NCBI GenBank assembly: GCA_031284665.1
Contig: JAITXR010000406.1
Coordinates: 1 to 8,226, forward strand
Source of the DNA: Paludibacter sp.
Lineage (GTDB): Bacteria; Bacteroidota; Bacteroidia; Bacteroidales; Paludibacteraceae
Reading direction: 5' to 3'
DNA length: 8,226 nt
Positions 1-4,984 of the stretch are shown piece by piece. The notes under the pieces are model-generated. The model was not told the origin of the DNA and did no database searches. It worked only from the letters and a program-made list of their open reading frames with translations. Every line of letters starts with the position of its first letter. The stretch's first letter is position 1. A program made the position numbers and the translations under genes.

Positions 1-108
1 TTGTCCGTAGAGGCGACCTTGTCGTTACCGCAAATCGATATTAGCAGTTTGGCAACAGGTGTGTATTTGGTGCATGTGGGAAATAGAACGGCAAAAATCA
101 TAAAATAG
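1..108 (+). CDS. C-terminal fragment of a T9SS-secreted protein (type A sorting domain)
   Basis: The last 35 codons of a gene that begins before the window; frame 1 is open from base 1 to the TAG at 106-108. The visible tail contains IDISSLATGVYLVHV followed by a short basic stretch ending in KIIK. This is the usual pattern of the type A C-terminal sorting domain of the type IX secretion system: a 'hydrophobic-x-L-xx-G-x-Y' beta strand, then a closing strand with lysines near the end. Such domains carry proteins across the outer membrane through the T9SS and are normally cleaved there, with anchoring or release of the cargo. The function of the cargo itself cannot be seen. The reading frame and the match to the family pattern are direct; the assignment rests on a short segment but the pattern is distinctive. 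Confidence 0.8.
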   Translation: MSVEATLSLPQIDISSLATGVYLVHVGNRTAKIIK

Positions 109-135
109 TGATTAATGATTAATGATAAATGGTTA
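108..135. repeat. 4 x 7 bp tandem repeat (GTGATTA-like)
   Basis: Four consecutive heptamers read GTGATTA, ATGATTA, ATGATAA and ATGGTTA. The array starts on the last base of the upstream stop codon. The consensus is the reverse complement of the TAATCAC heptamers at 1496-1523 and 1174-1187, so the same repeat type occurs in both orientations around lptB. Its role is unknown. Confidence 0.7.
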
Positions 136-170
136 ATTTTAATCAAGAGTTGAAAATTGACTGTGCTTTT

Positions 171-288
171 GTGCCGTTAGGCACTTCATATTGGTAGAAA
201 AAGTATTGCCATTATGTTTGGCGTGCCGTAGAGCCTGCCCCGATATGTCGGGGTACGCAATATATGATTTATTTTTATACCTATATAG
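171..288. repeat. MITE-like intergenic repeat element with imperfect terminal inverted repeats
   Basis: A compact, structured, non-coding stretch. It opens with the palindrome GTGCCGTTAGGCAC (171-184). A 14-bp segment at 189-202 (TATTGGTAGAAAAA) matches the reverse complement of 272-285 (TATAGGTATAAAAA) at 12 of 14 positions, so the ends form imperfect inverted repeats. The motif GTGCCGTAG recurs at 223-231, and a CCCCGA hairpin (238-253) lies inside. This architecture suggests a non-autonomous dispersed element of the kind common between genes in Bacteroidetes. There is no transposase, and no target-site duplication was identified. The boundaries are approximate, and whether it is truly repeated in the genome is inferred, not seen. 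Confidence 0.5.
238..253. repeat. CCCCGA/TCGGGG hairpin, copy 1
   Basis: CCCCGATATGTCGGGG is a perfect 6-bp GC-rich stem with a TATG loop, nested in the intergenic element at 171-288. A near-identical hairpin with the same stem occurs at 1272-1287. No T-tract follows on the plus strand, so it does not look like an intrinsic terminator; a dispersed-repeat core is more likely. Confidence 0.6.
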
Positions 289-310
289 AATTTATTAAAA
301 AATAAAAAAT

Positions 311-318
311 TAATTTTG
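311..318 (+). promoter_or_regulatory. Possible Bacteroidetes -7 promoter element for lptB
   Basis: TAATTTTG matches the Bacteroidetes housekeeping -7 consensus TAnnTTTG exactly. No good TTTG -33 element sits at the usual distance; the closest is TTTA at 291-294, 16 bp upstream, so support is partial. A start site about 5-7 bases downstream would fall at about 323-325, at the edge of the palindrome at 324-354. A second exact match, TATGTTTG at 213-220, lies inside the repeat element and could be an alternative. Confidence 0.35.
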
Positions 319-323
319 CACTC

Positions 324-354
324 ACTCTAACAGGGTTTAAAACCCTGTTAGAGT
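324..354. other. 31-bp near-perfect palindrome in the lptB leader
   Basis: The left arm (324-338, beginning ACTCTAACAGGG) and right arm (340-354, ending CCCTGTTAGAGT) are exact reverse complements over 15 bp around a single central base. In RNA this would form a long hairpin ending 22 bases before the lptB start codon. It is followed by an A-rich stretch rather than T's on the plus strand, so it is a poor terminator for the upstream gene. It may be a 5'-UTR hairpin, an operator-like site, or a copy of a dispersed palindromic repeat. The base pairing is seen directly; the role is not known. Confidence 0.6.
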
Positions 355-376
355 TAATAATAAAAAAAACATATTA

Positions 377-1141
377 ATGACCACTGAACTAAAAACTCTT
401 TATACCCAACATTTATACAAAAAATACGGTCAGCGCACGGTTGTGAACGACGTATCGATAAATGTCCGGCAAGGCGAAATAGTTGGTTTGCTCGGACCGA
501 ACGGCGCGGGTAAAACTACAACTTTTTATATGACCACAGGACTTGTTCCTCCAAATGCGGGGAAAATATTTCTTGATGATAAAGATATAACTCGCTTGCC
601 GGTATATCGACGCGCACAATTGGGAATTGGCTATCTGGCGCAAGAGGCATCGGTTTTTCGCAAAATGTCGGTCGAAGATAATATTATTTCAGTACTCGAG
701 ATGACAAAGTTTAGCAAAGAATATCAACGTCAGAAACTCGAATCGCTAATTATGGAATTTAATCTGGGGCATGTGCGCAAAAACATTGGCGACCGTCTGT
801 CCGGTGGCGAGCGGCGACGTACCGAGATTGCCCGCTGCTTGGCTATTGAGCCACGTTTTATTATGCTCGACGAGCCTTTTGCCGGTGTTGACCCAATCGC
901 GGTGCAGGATATTCAGGATATTGTGTGGAAACTAAAAGATAAAAATATCGGCATCCTGATAACCGACCATAATGTGGACGAAACCCTGACCATTACCGAC
1001 CGCGCTTATATGCTTTTTGAGGGGAAAATTATGTTTCAGGGAACGTCCGAAGAACTTGCCGAAAATCCTATTGTGAGAGAAAAATATCTTGGGCGCGACT
1101 TTGAATTGAAAAAGAAAACGAGAGGAGGGAATAGTTTATAG
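377..1141 (+). CDS. lptB: LptB, ATP-binding protein of the LPS export ABC transporter
   Basis: LptB is the cytoplasmic ATPase that drives LptFG to extract lipopolysaccharide from the inner membrane and push it along the LptC-LptA-LptD bridge to the cell surface. At 254 residues it is close to the usual ~240. All ABC motifs are intact: Walker A GPNGAGKT (40-47), Q-loop Q89 in AQEASVF, signature LSGGE (141-145), Walker B FIMLDEP (161-167, catalytic E166), D-loop AGVD (169-172) and the switch histidine H198 in TDHN. The stretches [17 protein letters not shown] and [11 protein letters not shown] are typical of LptB rather than other ABC ATPases. The ATG at 377 has an A-rich leader and no Shine-Dalgarno, as is normal in Bacteroidetes. 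The gene stands alone between two repeat-rich spacers; no other lpt gene is visible. The C-terminal tail past residue ~240 is basic and variable. The family assignment is secure. Confidence 0.96.
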   Translation: MTTELKTLYTQHLYKKYGQRTVVNDVSINVRQGEIVGLLGPNGAGKTTTFYMTTGLVPPNAGKIFLDDKDITRLPVYRRAQLGIGYLAQEASVFRKMSVEDNIISVLEMTKFSKEYQRQKLESLIMEFNLGHVRKNIGDRLSGGERRRTEIARCLAIEPRFIMLDEPFAGVDPIAVQDIQDIVWKLKDKNIGILITDHNVDETLTITDRAYMLFEGKIMFQGTSEELAENPIVREKYLGRDFELKKKTRGGNSL

Positions 1142-1173
1142 TTTTATAGTGGATAGTTTCCAAATTTGTAAGT

Positions 1174-1191
1174 TCATCACTAATCACTGTT
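1174..1191. repeat. Heptamer repeat TCATCAC-TAATCAC plus TGTT
   Basis: Two tandem heptamers followed by TGTT. The 11-mer TAATCACTGTT (1181-1191) recurs exactly at 1517-1527 just before gldD, linking the two ends of the spacer. Confidence 0.55.
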
Positions 1192-1196
1192 GAAGA

Positions 1197-1222
1197 AGTT
1201 TGAATAGTTTGAATGTTTGAAC
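1197..1222. repeat. 9-bp tandem repeat AGTTTGAAT
   Basis: AGTTTGAAT occurs twice exactly (1197-1205 and 1206-1214), followed by the partial unit GTTTGAAC (1215-1222). It is a short direct repeat of unknown role in the lptB-gldD spacer. Confidence 0.6.
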
Positions 1223-1271
1223 AGTTAGTAGGGCTGCGCTTGTGTGTCCCGTCAATGGTAGGCAAAGTTTA

Positions 1272-1287
1272 CCCCGATGTATCGGGG
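1272..1287. repeat. CCCCGA/TCGGGG hairpin, copy 2
   Basis: CCCCGATGTATCGGGG has the same outer 6-bp stem as the copy at 238-253, extended to 7 bp here if a 2-base loop is allowed. Just upstream, TGGTAGGCAAAG (1256-1267) resembles TGGTAGAAAAAG at 192-203, near the first hairpin. The two may therefore be variants of one repeat family. The second similarity is weak (10 of 12 bases) and could be chance. Confidence 0.6.
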
Positions 1288-1315
1288 AAGCAATCCAGAT
1301 TTTTTGTTTAATAAG

Positions 1316-1357
1316 ATTTTTTAATTTCTTAATTGGCGCATTGGCACATTGTTTATT
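1316..1357. repeat. 42-bp direct repeat, copy 1
   Basis: This segment matches 1450-1491 at 40 of 42 positions, an offset of 134 bp. Inside it, ATTGGCGC (1332-1339), ATTGGCAC (1340-1347) and ATTG (1348-1351) form an 8-bp tandem repeat. The only differences from copy 2 are the adjacent bases 1338-1339 (GC here, AT there). Confidence 0.85.
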
Positions 1358-1402
1358 TTTTCTGAATTGCTTCGTGGAATACACTCGCTAATCGGCTTGC
1401 CG

Positions 1403-1416
1403 CTTGGTTTACCAAG
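1403..1416. repeat. Small hairpin between the two 42-bp repeats
   Basis: CTTGGTTTACCAAG folds with a 5-bp CTTGG/CCAAG stem and a TTTA loop (6 bp with a 2-base loop). It lies between the two direct repeats and has no T-tract. It is probably part of a dispersed intergenic repeat rather than a regulatory site. Confidence 0.35.
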
Positions 1417-1449
1417 AATGACGTGCTGATGTTACTGTTTCCGTTCTTC

Positions 1450-1491
1450 ATTTTTTAATTTCTTAATTGGCATATTGGCACATTGTTTATT
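1450..1491. repeat. 42-bp direct repeat, copy 2
   Basis: Second copy of the repeat at 1316-1357, 40 of 42 bases identical. The internal 8-bp units are ATTGGCAT (1466-1473) and ATTGGCAC (1474-1481), followed by ATTG. It runs almost directly into the heptamer array before gldD. Confidence 0.85.
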
Positions 1492-1495
1492 GTAT

Positions 1496-1523
1496 TAATC
1501 ACTAATCACTAATCGTTAATCAC
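1496..1523. repeat. 4 x 7 bp tandem repeat (TAATCAC)
   Basis: Four heptamers: TAATCAC, TAATCAC, TAATCGT, TAATCAC. The array ends 17 bases before the gldD ATG, so it would lie in the leader or promoter region of gldD. It has the same unit number and length as the inverted array at 108-135. Confidence 0.75.
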
Positions 1524-1540
1524 TGTTTTAAATTATATAG

Positions 1541-2110
1541 ATGAAAAATAAATATATCTTATTTCTGCTTGCTTTTATGCTGATGGCTTGTCAAGAAAAC
1601 TATTCACCAAAGCCTTACGGCTATTTTCGTGTTGATTTGCCTGCGCATAGTTACTCGAAAATTACGCAGCAAAATTTACCGTATTCTTTCGATATTTCGA
1701 GCATTGCCAAAATTACCCAAAGCAGCGATTTTACTCAAAAAAATTGGATTGACATTGATTATCAAACTCTTAATGCCAAAATTCATTGCAGTTATTTTGT
1801 TGTTGATAATAATTTGCAGGAATTGCTTGAGGATTCGTATCGTTATGTTTATAAGCACGTTACAAAAGCCGATGGAATTATCCAGCAAGTATATGAAAAT
1901 CCCGATGCGCGTGTTTATGGCATTCTCTACGATTTGGAGGGCAATACAGCCTCGTCGCTGCAATTTGTGTTAACCGACAGTATTCATCATTTTTTCCGTG
2001 CCGCACTGTATTTCGACAATAAACCCAATGCCGATTCCATTGCCCCAATGAACGAGTATATCCGCGATGATATGTTTCGCCTTGTCGAAAGTTTTGAGTG
2101 GAAACGATGA
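1541..2110 (+). CDS. gldD: GldD, gliding motility / T9SS-associated lipoprotein
   Basis: GldD is a lipoprotein required for gliding in Flavobacterium and found alongside the type IX secretion machinery in many Bacteroidetes, including non-gliders; its biochemical role is not settled. The 189-residue product starts with a lipoprotein signal: hydrophobic stretch ILFLLAFMLMA, then the lipid-attachment cysteine C17. The mature protein shows the family's conserved blocks: PKPYGYFRVDLP (23-34), IDYQTLNAKIHCSY (72-85), EDSYRYVYKHVTKADGI (97-113), VYGILYDLEGNTASSLQFVLTDS (125-147), and the tail with SIAPM and a final W near the C terminus. Length and start are normal for the family. It overlaps the next gene by 4 bp, so the two are surely co-transcribed. 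The gldE gene that often precedes gldD is not here; a repeat-filled spacer sits in its place. A T9SS cargo gene lies nearby upstream, which fits an active T9SS. Confidence 0.92.
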   Translation: MKNKYILFLLAFMLMACQENYSPKPYGYFRVDLPAHSYSKITQQNLPYSFDISSIAKITQSSDFTQKNWIDIDYQTLNAKIHCSYFVVDNNLQELLEDSYRYVYKHVTKADGIIQQVYENPDARVYGILYDLEGNTASSLQFVLTDSIHHFFRAALYFDNKPNADSIAPMNEYIRDDMFRLVESFEWKR

Positions 2111-2727
2111 TTGAACGCCGATTTATATCAGTCGAAAGCGAAATTCTCGTTTGGAAAATTGAAGAAACAATCGAAGAATTGCTAAAACAATTTTCGGATT
2201 TTTCGTTCTATAAATCTGATTACGCAAAAATCAATTCCGATAAACATCGCTTTCAGTTTCTTGCCAGCCGATTAGCATTAAAAATTTTATTAAACGGCGA
2301 TGCATTTGTTGTTTACGACCAAAACGGCAAACCATCGTTAAAAGACGATACCCGCAACATAAGTATTTCACACAGTGGCGATTATGTGGCAATAATTGTT
2401 AATTCAACTCACGCTGTAGGAATTGACATTGAAATGAAATCAGAGCGTTTCGCTCGTCTTTATCAGCGATATTTAAGTCAAATTGAGCAGGCAGAACTGT
2501 TTGATAAATCAGATTTAACAAAAGTGCAGTTGGCTTGGTCGGCAAAAGAAACACTTTACAAAATACTTGGCGGCGAGAGTGGTGAATTTGTCGAAAATCT
2601 TAGAATTTTACCTTTTGTCCCTGCTCACAGCGGCAACATCGCAGCAATTTATAATCCAACGAACAAACATTTTTTGCTAAATTACATTACTACTGACAAC
2701 TATAATTTGGTGTGGATGGAGGAATAA
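2107..2727 (+). CDS. 4'-phosphopantetheinyl transferase (Sfp-type superfamily)
   Basis: Transfers the phosphopantetheine arm of coenzyme A to a serine of acyl, peptidyl or other carrier proteins, in the cytoplasm. The 206-residue product carries the superfamily motifs: a basic N-terminal block with KHRFQFLASRLALK (46-59), ISHSGDYVA (87-95), the magnesium-binding GIDIE (105-109, D107 and E109), and WSAKETLYK (144-152, E148 and K152). The size fits the compact Sfp/AcpT-like members. The ATG at 2107 overlaps the gldD stop as ATGA and is preferred over a GTG at 2098 that would add three residues. A transferase of this type next to gldD is a recurrent arrangement in Bacteroidetes as I recall it; whether the link is functional is unknown. 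No carrier protein, NRPS or PKS gene is nearby, so the target is open: fatty-acid ACP or a secondary pathway. The Mg/CoA motifs make the family secure. Confidence 0.9.
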   Translation: MIERRFISVESEILVWKIEETIEELLKQFSDFSFYKSDYAKINSDKHRFQFLASRLALKILLNGDAFVVYDQNGKPSLKDDTRNISISHSGDYVAIIVNSTHAVGIDIEMKSERFARLYQRYLSQIEQAELFDKSDLTKVQLAWSAKETLYKILGGESGEFVENLRILPFVPAHSGNIAAIYNPTNKHFLLNYITTDNYNLVWMEE

Positions 2728-2756
2728 TGGGTAATCCTTGCATCGAAGAAATAAAA

Positions 2757-2792
2757 AAACCTGACAAAATTTTTAAAAATTTTGTCAGGTTT
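2757..2792. terminator. Bidirectional intrinsic terminator (36-bp perfect palindrome)
   Basis: The segment is exactly its own reverse complement, with arms AAACCTGACAAAATTTTT and its complement. It lies between two convergent genes: 30 bases after the transferase stop and 20 bases after the susD stop. Reading the minus strand, the stem is followed by a run of seven T's (complement of the A's at 2753-2759, partly in the stem), making a good terminator for the susCD transcript. On the plus strand the tail TTTAATTTATATAAT is weaker but still U-rich. Confidence 0.85.
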
Positions 2793-2811
2793 AATTTATA
2801 TAATACGGTTA

Positions 2812-4962
2812 TTAATTTTCCTGTTTAAAACCGTAGCCATTAGCAAAGCCACCTGTTGCCAATACATTTCCGGTAAATGGCCACAAATAAATAGGTGCTT
2901 TTACATAATCGTAATCGTAGAACAAGTAGGTGTAATACTCATCATAGTAAGTAACCAATGTTTTTCCCCAATCTTGTTTTGTATATCCATCTGCTTCCAA
3001 AGCAGCGGCTTCGGGACTTGCAGGGTCAATATATGAAAACAATCCTTTGATTGCCACATTAGTTTTGGCGTCATTAAAGTTTGCATTTGGCGTTATATTT
3101 GCGCTGGTTGCTATTGCTCTCCAATTATCGTTTTGTCCACGCCATCCTGGATATAAAATAGGGTCATTTTCCTGACCGGCAGGACATTGGGTTGTCAAGC
3201 GGAAACCTTTTTCTGCTTTAGCATCTACCATTTTTGTCCAGATATAAGCAGGAATAGTATTTCCATTTGCAAAAGTATAATAACCGTTTGCAGCAATACC
3301 ATCGAGCATCTCTTTGGTTAGGGTTTTAATTGCTCTAATTGCTTCGGGCAACAAACCGGTACGAATTAAAGTCCAGCGACGGTCGCCTTCGCCTGCAAAT
3401 TCAAATCCACGTTCTTGAATAACTGCTTTGAATAAGCCTCCGCTTGCAGTGATAAAAGCATCGGTATTTGCTTGACCTGCGGGGAAAGCACGTTCGCGTA
3501 TTTTATTCAAATATACTTTTGCATTTGCTTCGTCGTTAGTAAGAGCACATGCTTCAGCATAAGCCAAGTACACTTCTGCTAAACGAATATATGGTCCGTT
3601 AATACCTGCTTTACGTTGTGCATTTATATAAGGAGTTTTCATACGGCATTCGTCCCATTTATTTAATGTCAGACCTCCGCCATTGGCAACAGAGCCGGGA
3701 GCAAATGGAATCAATTTTTCACCTCCGTTACCATCACTTCCTGTAACAGCCACGCTTACATCTCTGCGTTTATCATTAGGGCTAAATACACCATAAAAAT
3801 AAGCAGGATTTATACGCGCTTGCCCATAAGACTTGCATGGGAAAGCATTAGAACTACCACCGGACGAAACTCTACCCATAGAATAAGTACGTGAATTGTT
3901 GCTGCCGGAAGAGCCTTGAGTCATTGCATATTCATAAATTGATTCATCGGCATAAACCTTATTGTTCATTTGTTGGAAAAAATATTGATAAGGATTGTTA
4001 TACTGACGACCGTTTGATTCGGTAGAGCGCGGGTCGGTTTCGTGAAAAACAGCAGCACCGGAATTGTCAATGCATAACTTTAGATAAGTTTTGGCAATAG
4101 CATACAGGTCTTTCCAATCGGAGCGACGACCATATTCGGCGTTATTGTTGGGTGTTCCCAATTTTTCAAATGTTAATACTTTGCCGTTCCCATCTACATA
4201 AAAAGATGCGCCCAAATCGCTGCGGCGAACTTGATAACCTCCTGCTTCCAAGCAAAGACGTCCTATCAACGCCTGAACTGCGGTGCGTGAAAATTTATTT
4301 TTTTCTGCGCTTACACGGAACATTATAGGTTCTACGGTTATAAGTTGTTTGATAATAGCATCGTAGATAGAGTCGCGCGACGAAAGTCCTGTGCTTTTTG
4401 CACCAACAACCGTCTGGAATGGCACGTCGCCAAAGTACTTTATAAGTTCACGGTAACAACAAGCCCTGATTGTAACTGCTTCGCCGTATAATTGACCCAT
4501 TGTTGATGGCTCGCCTGACGAAATCATACTTTCAAAAGTGCTTGTTGCTTCGATAGAGCCAATAATAAAATTAGCCTTACCGATTGCTTCATAAATATTG
4601 GCATAATGACCGGGGTCTTTCATATACGAAAGCAGAGCATAATTACCGGCGTAAGTACCATTTTGGTATAAACATTCGGGATAGTGACGACCTGGTTGAT
4701 TGGAAAACGCTTCGGGATGACGCTCAATATCAGAGCCTGTTACTTCCGAGCCGTAAAACAAACCATCGCCAAAAAAATCGTTCTGAGCCGCATCGCGCCA
4801 GTCCTCATAAGCACCAACAAGAGCCGCCTGCGCTGTTACCGGATTGGAAAATACAAAGTCCCTATCTACTATCGATGGCGAACTTGTATTTAAAAAATCG
4901 GAACAAGAAGTTATCGTCAATCCGATAACTGTAAAAATTGCTATATTAAAATATTTTTTCAT
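2812..4962 (-). CDS. SusD/RagB-family outer-membrane nutrient-binding lipoprotein
   Basis: SusD-like proteins sit on the cell surface as a hinged lid over a SusC barrel and hold the substrate for uptake. The product is 716 residues, longer than the usual ~500-600. It begins with a lipoprotein signal, IFTVIGLTITSC, with lipid-attachment C20 followed by SDFLN, the standard SusD start. Family landmarks are RACCYRELIKYFGDVPF (166-182), YIRLAEVYLAYAEA (458-471), and ERGFEFAGEGDRRWTLIRTG (517-536), followed by a C-terminal APIYLWPF (689-696) near the end. The glycine/serine/asparagine-rich stretch at about 349-373 looks like a surface loop and adds length. It follows the susC gene by 22 bp, so the two form one operon, and is the last gene before the terminator at 2757-2792. 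The substrate could be a glycan, peptide or other polymer; nothing in the window decides this. Confidence 0.93.
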   Translation of the reverse strand: MKKYFNIAIFTVIGLTITSCSDFLNTSSPSIVDRDFVFSNPVTAQAALVGAYEDWRDAAQNDFFGDGLFYGSEVTGSDIERHPEAFSNQPGRHYPECLYQNGTYAGNYALLSYMKDPGHYANIYEAIGKANFIIGSIEATSTFESMISSGEPSTMGQLYGEAVTIRACCYRELIKYFGDVPFQTVVGAKSTGLSSRDSIYDAIIKQLITVEPIMFRVSAEKNKFSRTAVQALIGRLCLEAGGYQVRRSDLGASFYVDGNGKVLTFEKLGTPNNNAEYGRRSDWKDLYAIAKTYLKLCIDNSGAAVFHETDPRSTESNGRQYNNPYQYFFQQMNNKVYADESIYEYAMTQGSSGSNNSRTYSMGRVSSGGSSNAFPCKSYGQARINPAYFYGVFSPNDKRRDVSVAVTGSDGNGGEKLIPFAPGSVANGGGLTLNKWDECRMKTPYINAQRKAGINGPYIRLAEVYLAYAEACALTNDEANAKVYLNKIRERAFPAGQANTDAFITASGGLFKAVIQERGFEFAGEGDRRWTLIRTGLLPEAIRAIKTLTKEMLDGIAANGYYTFANGNTIPAYIWTKMVDAKAEKGFRLTTQCPAGQENDPILYPGWRGQNDNWRAIATSANITPNANFNDAKTNVAIKGLFSYIDPASPEAAALEADGYTKQDWGKTLVTYYDEYYTYLFYDYDYVKAPIYLWPFTGNVLATGGFANGYGFKQEN

Positions 4963-4972
4963 TTTTAGAAAT

Positions 4973-4978
4973 CCTCCT
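4973..4978 (-). promoter_or_regulatory. Shine-Dalgarno sequence AGGAGG before susD
   Basis: On the minus strand AGGAGG lies 10 bases before the susD ATG, in the 22-bp gap after the susC stop. It is unusual here because the other starts in the window (lptB, gldD) have only A/T-rich leaders. It supports the ATG at 4962 as the start and suggests strong independent re-initiation for susD. Confidence 0.6.
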
Positions 4979-4984
4979 ATTTAT

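Larger units (their letters stand above)
1142..1540. other. 399-bp gene-free spacer built largely of short repeats
   Basis: This spacer between lptB and gldD contains no credible gene. It holds heptamer repeats, a 9-bp tandem repeat, a CCCCGA hairpin, a small CTTGGT/ACCAAG hairpin (1403-1416), and two copies of a 42-bp direct repeat, listed separately. The segment at about 1366-1446, from GAATTGCTTCGTGG to the CCGTTCTTC, also has the look of a dispersed intergenic repeat, but no second copy is in the window. No exact TAnnTTTG motif was found here, so the gldD promoter is not located. No clear intrinsic terminator follows lptB. Confidence 0.6.

Noticed and set aside
324..354. Palindrome as an intrinsic terminator for the T9SS cargo gene
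   Set aside because: It lies over 200 bases after that gene's stop and is followed by an A-rich run on the plus strand, not T's.
1068..1265. Minus-strand 65-codon open frame overlapping the end of lptB
   Set aside because: It overlaps a secure gene on the opposite strand, continues into repeats and matches no family.
1184..1384. Minus-strand 66-codon open frame in the lptB-gldD spacer
   Set aside because: It runs through the 9-bp tandem repeat, the CCCCGA hairpin and one copy of the 42-bp repeat. The translation is low-complexity with no recognisable family, and there is no start context; repeat-derived noise is the simpler reading.
1142..1540. CRISPR-like array in the lptB-gldD spacer
   Set aside because: There are only two copies of the 42-bp repeat, the other repeats are of different lengths, spacing is irregular, and no cas gene is present.
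2098..2106. GTG at 2098 as the start of the phosphopantetheinyl transferase
   Set aside because: The ATG at 2107 gives the classic ATGA overlap with the gldD stop and a normal N terminus; the GTG adds only three residues.
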